This document shows positions 1-5,712 of a DNA stretch of 8,436 nucleotides, piece by piece. The position numbers and the translations under genes are program-made. A model generated the notes under the pieces. It worked only from the letters and a program-made list of their open reading frames with translations. It searched no databases and was not told where the DNA came from. Within the stretch, counting starts at the first letter, position 1; every line of letters starts with the position of its first letter. The DNA is taken from NCBI GenBank assembly GCA_035540935.1, contig DATLFS010000060.1:1-8436 (forward strand). Direction: 5' to 3'. Origin of the DNA: DATLFS01 sp035540935. GTDB taxonomy: Bacteria; Actinomycetota; CADDZG01; WHSQ01.

Positions 1-360
1 GTCGTGATCATCGTGTTCGTCGGCCACCTCGAGCGGGTCGACCGCCTCCAGCACGTCGAGCGCCTCGTCGCGGCCGGAGACCAGCTCCTCCACCGCCGGC
101 TGGAAGTCCGCCCCCACGTAGAGAACGAGGTCGGCCCCGGCGACCTCTCGCACCTGGCCGGGGGTGAGCTCGAGGTCGTGCGGCTCCGTCTGCGCCGGGG
201 TGAGGGTCGCGACCTCGATCGCGTCTCCGCCGACGCGCTCTGCGGCCCAGCCGAGGGGGAAGACGGCCGCTGCCACCACCGGACGGGAAGGCGCGGCGGC
301 GCCTCCGCCGCAGGCCGCGAGGAGCGAGAGGGAGAGAGCTAGGAGAGTCCAACGCCGCAT
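1..360 (-). CDS. znuA: Metal (Zn/Mn) ABC transporter substrate-binding lipoprotein, ZnuA family, N-terminal part
   Basis: This is the solute-binding protein of a high-affinity zinc (or manganese) ABC importer; it is anchored outside the membrane and passes metal to a ZnuB/ZnuC-type permease and ATPase. The frame is open from ATG 360 to the window edge (120 codons), so the C-terminal part is missing. Residues 1-17 form a lipoprotein signal ending in LLAAC (Cys17 is the lipidated residue). It is followed by VVAAAVFPLGWAAERVGGD and then TEPHDLELTP, which carries the first metal-binding His of cluster-9 binding proteins. The last visible residues, HDDHD, begin the His/Asp-rich loop typical of zinc-specific members. 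There is no Shine-Dalgarno sequence; a promoter with its -10 box 6 bases before the ATG implies a leaderless mRNA. A Zur-like site overlaps that promoter. Mn-specific members cannot be excluded, but the His-rich loop and the operator favour zinc. Confidence 0.9.
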   Translation of the reverse strand, partial: MRRWTLLALSLSLLAACGGGAAAPSRPVVAAAVFPLGWAAERVGGDAIEVATLTPAQTEPHDLELTPGQVREVAGADLVLYVGADFQPAVEELVSGRDEALDVLEAVDPLEVADEHDDHD

Positions 361-366
361 GCCGCG

Positions 367-395
367 ACGTTAGTGGAAATGAAAACGAGTTGCAA
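367..395 (-). promoter_or_regulatory. Putative sigma70-type promoter of znuA, probably leaderless
   Basis: Read on the minus strand, TTGCAA (395-390) is followed after exactly 17 bases by TAACGT (372-367), and then by six bases before the ATG at 360. The predicted transcript start therefore falls on or next to the start codon, which fits the lack of a Shine-Dalgarno sequence. The boxes match the -35 and TAnnnT -10 consensus. The promoter is inferred from sequence only. Confidence 0.55.
380..394 (-). promoter_or_regulatory. Putative Zur (zinc uptake regulator) operator
   Basis: The plus strand reads TGAAAACGAGTTGCA. Against the actinobacterial Zur-box core as I recall it, TGAAAATGATTTTCA, 12 of 15 positions agree, including the outer TG/CA ends and the A-rich left arm. 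The site overlaps the -35 box and part of the spacer of the znuA promoter, where a bound Zn-Zur dimer would block RNA polymerase. Another Fur-family regulator could use a similar palindrome. Confidence 0.55.
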
Positions 396-401
396 TAAGG
401 G

Positions 402-917
402 CTAGTTGACCCGGAACAGGTTCGGGTTCTGCGTCCAGCCGTACTCCTCGACCGACAGACACGGCGATTCCGCCTGTCGCTTCGCTGCCTGGGCCACGGC
501 CATCGCTCGGCCCGGGCGCACCCACTTGGGGATGGGGATCTGGATCGTCGCCTTCCCCTGCTCGTCGGTGTAGGCGAAGCCGTGGAGGAAGACGTCGCCG
601 ATCCGCAGCCCGATCCCGACGGAGATGTCGGCGGCCGGGTATTGCTGCGGCGGGTCGATCGGGATGCCCTGGCCCAGCGGGTCGTGCTTCGCGGGGCGCT
701 TCACCTCGACCCCGATGCGGGCGACATCGCCGATCTTGTAGGAGCGCTTCACGCTCTGCATCGTGATCTCGAAGGTATGGAGGCGAAGGACCTCGGTGGC
801 ATGCCGGGCGCCGGGGGTCCCTCCGGAGCAGGCGAAGGCGGGCGAGGCAGGTGTGACGGCCACCAGGCCCGCCCCCACCAGGGCGGCGACCGTGATCAGC
901 CGGATCTTGTGCCTCAT
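402..917 (-). CDS. Small exported protein with a probable Ig-like domain, function unknown
   Basis: The 171-residue protein has a clear signal peptide: MRHKIR, a hydrophobic stretch at about 7-22, and a signal peptidase I site after AFA (residues 27-29), giving a mature N-terminus at Cys30. That Cys is not in a good lipobox (the -3 residue is Ala), so a free secreted protein is more likely than a lipoprotein. The mature part reads like one beta-sandwich: YKIGDVARIGVEVKRP (60-75) and YTDEQGKATIQIPIP (116-130) resemble the Y.pGD...v.V and TDe.G.a.f.lp strands of macroglobulin- or Ig-like extracellular domains. Cys30 and Cys153 are the only mature cysteines and could form a disulfide. The start is supported by GGAAGGAG (930-923), 5 bases before the ATG. 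The gene lies 84 bases downstream of the S15-like hydrolase on the same strand and may be co-transcribed. I do not recognise a named family. Confidence 0.8.
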   Translation of the reverse strand: MRHKIRLITVAALVGAGLVAVTPASPAFACSGGTPGARHATEVLRLHTFEITMQSVKRSYKIGDVARIGVEVKRPAKHDPLGQGIPIDPPQQYPAADISVGIGLRIGDVFLHGFAYTDEQGKATIQIPIPKWVRPGRAMAVAQAAKRQAESPCLSVEEYGWTQNPNLFRVN

Positions 918-1001
918 GGCCGCTCCTTCCCTCGCTCTCGTGCAGCCTGTGTCGCGAGGTTTCTCCCTCGGCGAAGTATTTCCTCTATCGGCAGAAGCTA
1001 A

Positions 1002-2834
1002 CTAGTGGTTCATATGCCGGCAAACGGCTGCCTGGTCGCCCGGGATGCAAAAGAGCTTGCGAGGGTTCTTGGGGGCGCCCACGATCGGAACGATCATGCG
1101 GGTCTTGGCGCTCGCCCAATCGATGTGGACGCGCACGCAGTTCTGCGGGTCGCCCTCGGTCGGGTTCTCGCAGCCTCCGGGATAGAACTTCGGGATCATC
1201 CACTCGATCGCCTCCGACTGGAGCTGCAGGCTGATCGAGTGGCCCTTCTTGAAGACGTAGTCGATCGGCTTCGCCGGGACCGTCATCGGGAAGTACTTGT
1301 TCGGCTCGACGTCCTTCGGCTTCGCCAGCGAGTCGCGGTAGCGGCTGTCGAGGAAACCCCTGGTGACCGACACGAGCGGCGTCGTGCCGCACTCCGGCTT
1401 CAGCACGTGGAGCGACCCGACGTACTGGTGACAGGCGTGGTTGTAGTCGACCACCGACGGCGTCATCGTTATCCAGCGCCGGTCGGCCTTCGAGTAGATC
1501 TGGATCTTGATCTCGCCGAACACGCGCGTGTCCTGCCGCAGCGGAGCGCCCTCGAGCCAGTACCACTCGTGGTTGGCGCCGCCGTGGTGGTTGGCGTGCG
1601 TCTCGAGGTTGGCCCCCGTCATTGGGTAGCCGATCGCGTCTCCGCCCAGCCCGGGCTTCATCGGGAAGACCCTCCACTCGTACTCGCCTGGTCCCACGAA
1701 GGTGAATTGCTGCACGTAGAGGCTGACGTTGCGCGTCTTGGGCATGCCCTTCTTCCACGCTCCCGGTCCGTCGCTGTCGGCGGTCTGGGAGATGACCTCG
1801 GGGGCGCGGTCGATCCCGTTCTTCTTGCCCATGAGGTGGTGGTCCATCCACTTGTCCACGAACTCGGCGTAGTCGCCTCCCGGGGTCGTGTGGCGGTCCC
1901 AGCGGCTGCCCATGTAGAGGACGCGCTGCTTCGAGTTCTTGAGCGCGCGGAAGAGATGCCACGCGTGCTCCTGCTTGACGTTCCAGTCGCCCCAGTTGTG
2001 CGCCACGAGCACGGGGATGCGGACCTTCGGCGCGTCCTTCACGTAGTCGCGCTCGAGCCAGAACTCGTCGTACGTCGGCTCGTCGAGGTTGTAGCCGCGC
2101 ATCGTGTGCTCGACCTCGTCGCACGGCGTGATCGAAGACTGGACGCGCTCGGCCCAGTTCTCGTTCTGGGGGTCGACCGGCGGCGGGAGCGCGAAACCGA
2201 AGTCGAAGAGAAGCGGCGTGTCGAGGCCCTCGTCGATGATCGCCCGGGGCCCTTCGTGGCCCAGGAACTCGTTGTTGAGCGAGTAGCGGATGCCGCCCGA
2301 GTAGGCGTACCCGTACCACCGCGAGATCGCCGCCTCGGGCACGATCGTTGTCAGGTGCGGCGGCCGCATGACGGCCGTCGCCGTCGCGGTGGTGCCGTTG
2401 TAGGAGCCGCCGATCATGCCGGTCTTGCCGGTGGACCACTTCTGCTTCGCGATCCATTCGACCGTGTCGAAGCCGGTCTCCTTCTCGCGCTTGCCGCCGT
2501 AGTCGTAGCACCCGCCCGAGTTGCCCGTCCCGACGACGTCCACCCAGGCACGCGCGTAGCCGCGCGGAACCCAGCGGTCGGCGTCGCCGTTGCGTCCCAG
2601 CACCGAGTAGGGGGACATCGTGAGGATGACCGGCGCCTTGACGACCTCGCCGCCCTTCGTGGGGTGGATCACTTCCATGTAGAGGTCGCCGTGGCGCGTC
2701 GGAACGATGTAGGTGACCGGCTCGCTCGGCTCGTACGGCGCGCCGCCAGTAGCCGCGGGGGCCGCCGGCGCAGTGAGCAGGCTCGCGAGGACCGCGACCG
2801 CCGCGACGGCGGCGGAGATGCCTGAGCGTCGCAT
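1002..2834 (-). CDS. Secreted S15/CocE-family alpha/beta hydrolase (Xaa-Pro dipeptidyl-peptidase-like)
   Basis: This 610-residue protein belongs to the CocE/NonD and X-Pro dipeptidyl-peptidase (S15) group of serine hydrolases, which cleave N-terminal dipeptides or esters. A signal peptide covers about residues 1-28 (cleavage near APA/A). The hydrolase domain spans about 40-335: VGTGNSGG (101-108) is the usual (R)GxGxSxG loop, GGSYNG (142-147) is the nucleophile elbow with Ser144, Asp283 in AHNWGDWN is the likely catalytic acid, and His315 in SRWDRH the likely catalytic His. A jelly-roll PepX_C-like domain follows at about 365-600. The mature protein has eight cysteines (109, 238, 468, 482, 555, 566, 596, 605), six of them in the C-terminal domain, consistent with disulfides outside the cell. 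GGAAGGGG (2850-2843), 8 bases from the ATG, supports the start. Substrate specificity (Xaa-Pro peptides, acylated compounds or esters) cannot be read from the sequence. Confidence 0.88.
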   Translation of the reverse strand: MRRSGISAAVAAVAVLASLLTAPAAPAATGGAPYEPSEPVTYIVPTRHGDLYMEVIHPTKGGEVVKAPVILTMSPYSVLGRNGDADRWVPRGYARAWVDVVGTGNSGGCYDYGGKREKETGFDTVEWIAKQKWSTGKTGMIGGSYNGTTATATAVMRPPHLTTIVPEAAISRWYGYAYSGGIRYSLNNEFLGHEGPRAIIDEGLDTPLLFDFGFALPPPVDPQNENWAERVQSSITPCDEVEHTMRGYNLDEPTYDEFWLERDYVKDAPKVRIPVLVAHNWGDWNVKQEHAWHLFRALKNSKQRVLYMGSRWDRHTTPGGDYAEFVDKWMDHHLMGKKNGIDRAPEVISQTADSDGPGAWKKGMPKTRNVSLYVQQFTFVGPGEYEWRVFPMKPGLGGDAIGYPMTGANLETHANHHGGANHEWYWLEGAPLRQDTRVFGEIKIQIYSKADRRWITMTPSVVDYNHACHQYVGSLHVLKPECGTTPLVSVTRGFLDSRYRDSLAKPKDVEPNKYFPMTVPAKPIDYVFKKGHSISLQLQSEAIEWMIPKFYPGGCENPTEGDPQNCVRVHIDWASAKTRMIVPIVGAPKNPRKLFCIPGDQAAVCRHMNH

Positions 2835-2978
2835 CTGAAGTGCCCCTTCCCGGACGTCTTCGGGTGTTTCGAGGTATTCGTTCCCGGCCGCAGGTCCGGA
2901 TTGCTCGTGACTCGCGGCCGCCTGTCGTGGGTTCGACCGGCGGCCGTCCGTTCCTGCCTCGCGGGAGGGGTAGCCCGT

Positions 2979-2984
2979 TAGTCT
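2979..2984 (+). promoter_or_regulatory. Possible -10 box for the MFS transporter gene (leaderless)
   Basis: TAGTCT fits the TAnnnT -10 pattern and lies 8 bases before the ATG at 2993. The same arrangement is seen before znuA and roughly before selB. No good -35 box is found 16-18 bases further upstream. It helps decide the start because no Shine-Dalgarno sequence lies next to this ATG. Confidence 0.35.
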
Positions 2985-2992
2985 CGAACCCC

Positions 2993-4252
2993 ATGGCGAC
3001 GAGGCGGCCGCGGCGCACCGGCCCCGACGACGAACCGCTCGTGCGCATCGCCGCCCGGCGCGCCGTCAGGAGCATCCGGCGCGACGCCGAGACGCCTCAG
3101 TTCGGCAGGCTGATGGCCTACCAGGCGGCCGGCGCCGCCGGTGATGCCCTCCTCGCGCTCGCGCTGGCCGGATCGCTCTTCTTCTCCGTGCCGACGGCCG
3201 AGGCGCGCGGCCGGGTCGCCCTCTACCTCCTTCTCACGGTCGCGCCGTTCGCCGTCGTCTCGCCCTTGCTGGCGCGGTTCGTCGACCGGGGGCGCGGCCG
3301 CCTGCGGATCGTGATGATCACCGCGGCTGCGGGGCGTGCCGTGCTCGCGTTCCTCCTGTCGAGCCGCCTCGACTCGGCGCTCCTGTTCCCGATCGCGTTC
3401 GGCGTTCTGATCCTGAGCCGGGCCGCGCTCATCGTGCGCGGCGCCGTGTTGCCGCAGCTCGTCCCTCCCGGACGGACGCTCGTCGGCGCGAACGCGGCGC
3501 TGACGAAGACGGGCGCGCTCGCGGGGATGGTGGTCGGGCTCCCCGGAGCGGCGCTGCTGAAGTGGCCGGGCGTCCAGACGGAACTGCTCCTGTGCGCCGG
3601 CGTCTATGCCCTCGGTCTCGTTCCCGTCCTCGGCTTGCCGAAGCTGCGCGGGCGCCGCGCGCTCGACGAGCAGATCGAGGCGCGATCGACGGCCCGCTCG
3701 GTCTCGATCCGGCAGGGACTGGTCGTGACCGCAGGGATGCGCTTCCTCGTCGGATTCCTCGTCTTCCACCTCGCCTTCGCCTTCCGGCGCGAGGACATAG
3801 GCGTGCTGGGCCTCGGCCTTCTCGTCGGTGTGGCGGCGACGGGCGGGCTCTTCGGCGCGCTCCTCGCGGCGCGGCTGCGGCGCAGGCTCAAGGAGGAAGG
3901 CATCCTCGTGTTCTCGCTCGCGCTCTCCGGCATCGTCGCCATGTTCGTCGGCCGCTGGTTCTCGCTCTTCAACGCCGGCGCGTTGGTGCTGGCGTTCGGG
4001 ATGTCCTCCGGGGCGGTCAAGGTGGCGTTCGACGCGATCGTCCAGCGCGAGACGGTCGAGGCCGCGCGAGGCTGGGCCTTCGCCCGGTTCGAATCGGTCC
4101 TTCAGCTGGCGTGGGTCCTCGGAGGACTGATCCCGGTCGTCCTGGCGATAGCGGCCGGTCCCGGGGTGTTTGTGGCGGGAGTCGTCGGGAACCTTCTCGC
4201 CATCTTGTACACCGCGGGGCGTCATCGGGTGAGGTCGGCGGCTATCCCGTAA
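2993..4252 (+). CDS. Major facilitator superfamily-type membrane transporter
   Basis: The 419-residue integral membrane protein has about 12 hydrophobic segments (approximately 43-65, 76-96, 106-123, 128-148, 172-190, 197-215, 243-262, 270-292, 302-322, 326-345, 366-385, 388-407). ARFVDRGRGRLR (94-105), between helices 2 and 3, matches the MFS signature loop (GxxxDRxGRR-like). The charged loop at 216-241 is the central cytoplasmic loop between two six-helix halves. The first 35 residues are basic and probably cytosolic. The start at 2993 is chosen because the frame's earlier ATG at 2840 would add 51 Arg/Pro-rich residues with no coding character and would begin only 5 bases from the start of the divergent hydrolase gene. 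The substrate is unknown; the family includes drug and small-molecule exporters. The ligase gene begins 30 bases after the stop, suggesting co-transcription. Confidence 0.85.
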   Translation: MATRRPRRTGPDDEPLVRIAARRAVRSIRRDAETPQFGRLMAYQAAGAAGDALLALALAGSLFFSVPTAEARGRVALYLLLTVAPFAVVSPLLARFVDRGRGRLRIVMITAAAGRAVLAFLLSSRLDSALLFPIAFGVLILSRAALIVRGAVLPQLVPPGRTLVGANAALTKTGALAGMVVGLPGAALLKWPGVQTELLLCAGVYALGLVPVLGLPKLRGRRALDEQIEARSTARSVSIRQGLVVTAGMRFLVGFLVFHLAFAFRREDIGVLGLGLLVGVAATGGLFGALLAARLRRRLKEEGILVFSLALSGIVAMFVGRWFSLFNAGALVLAFGMSSGAVKVAFDAIVQRETVEAARGWAFARFESVLQLAWVLGGLIPVVLAIAAGPGVFVAGVVGNLLAILYTAGRHRVRSAAIP

Positions 4253-4282
4253 CATCGCGCGGCTCACGACAAGGGGGGCAGC

Positions 4283-5467
4283 ATGAACATCGTCTTCTCC
4301 GGCTCGGATCAGCCCACCCTCGGCGCGGAGATCGAGGTCCAGGTCGTAGACGAGGCCGGCGCTCTCGCGACCGACACCGCCGCGACGAAGATCCTCGCCG
4401 AGCTCGACGGGCAGCCCGGCTTCAAGCACGAGCTTCTCGAGTGCACGGTCGAGGTGATCACCGACGTCTGCCCGACGGTGAGTCACGTCCGGCGCGACCT
4501 GTCGGAGAAGGTCGAGCGCCTGACCGAGGTGGCCGAGCGGCAGGGCTACCGCATCATGTGCTCCGGGACGCACCCCTTCTCGTCGTGGGCCGACCAGACC
4601 GTCTCACCCGACCCTCGCTACCACCGCCTGATCGAAGACTGCCAGTGGACGGCGCGCCGGCTGCTGATCTTCGGCGTCCACACCCACGTCGGTCTTCGTT
4701 CGGGCGAGGAAGCGATCGCGGTGGCTAATTCGCTCGCGACGTTCATCCCGCACTTCCTCGCGCTGTCGTCGTCGAGCCCGTTCTGGCAGGGCCGCGACAC
4801 CGGGCTCGCGTCGCTCCGCTCGAAGGTGTTCGAAAGCCTTCCGACCGCGGGGCTCCCCTACTTCATGGAGAACTGGGGGCAGTTCCAGCGGTTCATGCGC
4901 ACGCTCATCGGGGCGGGGACGATCCGCAGCATCCGCGAGGTCTGGTGGGACATCCGCCCGCATCCGTCCTTCGGCACGCTCGAGCTGCGCATCTGCGACG
5001 GCATCCCGTCGATGGACGAGCTGTGCGCCATGGTGGCTTTGTCGCAGAGCCTCGTCGTCTGGCTCGCCGACCGCTACAACAGCGGCCTCGACCTTCCCCA
5101 GCACCAGGCGTGGACGATCCGCGAGAACAAATGGCGCGCCGCGCGCTGGGGGCTCGACGCCGAGATCATCCGCGACGAGGAGGGCAACCTGATGTCGCTC
5201 CGGCGCTCCGTCGGCGACCTCATCGAGAGGCTGTGCCCGACGGCCGAGCGCCTCGGCTGCCTCGAGGAGCTGCAGATGGTCGAGTCGATCCTCGAGCGGG
5301 GCACGAGCGCGACGCGCCAGCGGGAGGTGTACGCCCAGACGCGCGACCTGAGCCGCGTCGTCGACTCGTTGGTCGAGGAGATGCGTACCGGCAGCCCCAG
5401 GCCTCTGCCCGACGACTCGCTCGTCGGCGGCACGATCTCCCGGGGCGACCCCCTCCACGGCGAATAA
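4283..5467 (+). CDS. Carboxylate-amine ligase, GCS2/YbdK family (glutamate-cysteine ligase-like)
   Basis: This 394-residue cytosolic enzyme belongs to the GCS2 family of ATP-dependent ligases that join the gamma-carboxyl of glutamate to an amine; E. coli YbdK has weak glutamate-cysteine ligase activity. Recognisable blocks are LGAEIEVQVVD (13-23, the Glu-rich metal/ATP site near the N-terminus), SGTHPFSSW (94-102), GVHTHVGL (131-138, usually GVHVHVG) and WWDIRPHPSFGTLELRICD (221-239), ending in the conserved ExRxCD-like element. Length fits YbdK-type members (about 370-400). AAGGGGGG (4271-4278) lies 4 bases before the ATG and is a good ribosome-binding site. The gene follows the MFS transporter by 30 bases. 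The physiological product could be gamma-glutamylcysteine or another gamma-glutamyl amide; EgtA-like activity in ergothioneine synthesis is an alternative, but no egtB/C/D genes are present here. Confidence 0.9.
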   Translation: MNIVFSGSDQPTLGAEIEVQVVDEAGALATDTAATKILAELDGQPGFKHELLECTVEVITDVCPTVSHVRRDLSEKVERLTEVAERQGYRIMCSGTHPFSSWADQTVSPDPRYHRLIEDCQWTARRLLIFGVHTHVGLRSGEEAIAVANSLATFIPHFLALSSSSPFWQGRDTGLASLRSKVFESLPTAGLPYFMENWGQFQRFMRTLIGAGTIRSIREVWWDIRPHPSFGTLELRICDGIPSMDELCAMVALSQSLVVWLADRYNSGLDLPQHQAWTIRENKWRAARWGLDAEIIRDEEGNLMSLRRSVGDLIERLCPTAERLGCLEELQMVESILERGTSATRQREVYAQTRDLSRVVDSLVEEMRTGSPRPLPDDSLVGGTISRGDPLHGE

Positions 5468-5470
5468 GCG

Positions 5471-5512
5471 CTTTCTGTGCGGGTGGTCGCGCTGAGCGCG
5501 ACGCGCTGCACA
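5471..5512 (+). repeat. Hairpin repeat unit, copy 1
   Basis: The 42-base unit runs CTTTC, then TGTGCGG, a short unpaired stretch, GTCGCGC, TGA, GCGCGAC, an unpaired stretch, and CTGCACA. The inner arms pair perfectly (7 bp, TGA loop). The outer arms TGTGCGG/CTGCACA pair with one G-T wobble, separated from the inner stem by a 3x3 internal loop. It starts 4 bases after the ligase stop codon. No T-run follows on either strand, so it is not a standard intrinsic terminator. Confidence 0.85.
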
Positions 5513-5520
5513 CGCCCTGC

Positions 5521-5562
5521 CTTTCTGTGCGGGTGGTCGCGCTGAGCGCGACGCGCCGCACA
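5521..5562 (+). repeat. Hairpin repeat unit, copy 2
   Basis: This unit is 41/42 identical to copy 1 and begins exactly 50 bases after it. The single difference (T5507 in copy 1, C5557 here) turns the G-T wobble of the outer stem into G-C, so pairing is kept: TGTGCGG/CCGCACA, 7 bp perfect, outside the 7-bp GTCGCGC/GCGCGAC inner stem. Confidence 0.85.
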
Positions 5563-5583
5563 TGAAGACGTGGATCTCGGGAT

Positions 5584-5624
5584 CTTTCTGGGTGATGGGT
5601 CGCGGGCGATCGAGCCGCGCGACC
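5584..5624 (+). repeat. Degenerate hairpin repeat, fourth copy
   Basis: It begins with the same CTTTCTG and shares 16 of the first 21 bases with copies 1 and 2, up to GGTCGCG. The inner arms GGTCGCG (5598-5604) and CGCGACC (5618-5624) still pair over 7 bp, extended by GGC/GCC with one bulge and a GATCGA loop. The outer stem is lost. It looks like an older, diverged member of the cluster. Confidence 0.5.
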
Positions 5625-5654
5625 TCTCGCACGCGAAGTCTCCGGGATCCGGCC

Positions 5655-5696
5655 CTCTCTGTGCGGCCGGTCGCGCTGAGCGCGACCCCGCGCGCA
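5655..5696 (+). repeat. Hairpin repeat unit, copy 3
   Basis: It is 35/42 identical to copy 2. The inner core GGTCGCGC/GCGCGACC extends to 8 bp with the same TGA loop. The outer arm TGTGCGG faces GCGCGCA, with one G-T wobble and one mismatch. It ends 16 bases beyond the selB stop codon, in the same orientation as copies 1 and 2, so the three copies fill most of the gap between two convergent genes. Confidence 0.75.
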
Positions 5697-5712
5697 TAAA
5701 GCGAGGAGGGGG

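Noticed and set aside
826..831. Lipobox reading of the Ig-like exported protein (Cys30)
   Set aside because: The residues before Cys are A-F-A, lacking the Leu/Val at -3 of a lipobox; AFA is a normal signal peptidase I site.
918..1001. Separate promoter for the Ig-like exported protein (TTAGCT, 17 bases, TACTTC on the minus strand)
   Set aside because: Both boxes are poor matches and co-transcription with the upstream hydrolase gene explains expression equally well.
2851..2910. ECF-sigma-type promoter (GGGAAC) for the S15-like hydrolase
   Set aside because: GGGAAC is present on the minus strand, but no GTT-type -10 element occurs at 15-18 bases from it.
985..3075. Very long open frames overlapping the S15-like hydrolase and other genes on both strands
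   Set aside because: Their translations are Arg/Pro/Gly/Asp-rich without family motifs, as expected for off-frame readings of high-G+C genes; the hydrolase frame has a signal peptide and catalytic motifs.
5563..5654. Possible selC tRNA or other structured RNA in the gap next to selB
   Set aside because: No TTCAA anticodon loop, no GGTTCGA-type T-arm and no matching acceptor stem were found; the pairing there is explained by the degenerate hairpin repeat.
5471..5696. Repeats as a CRISPR array
   Set aside because: Only two units are regularly spaced, with an 8-base linker too short to be a spacer, the other units are irregular, and no cas gene is nearby.
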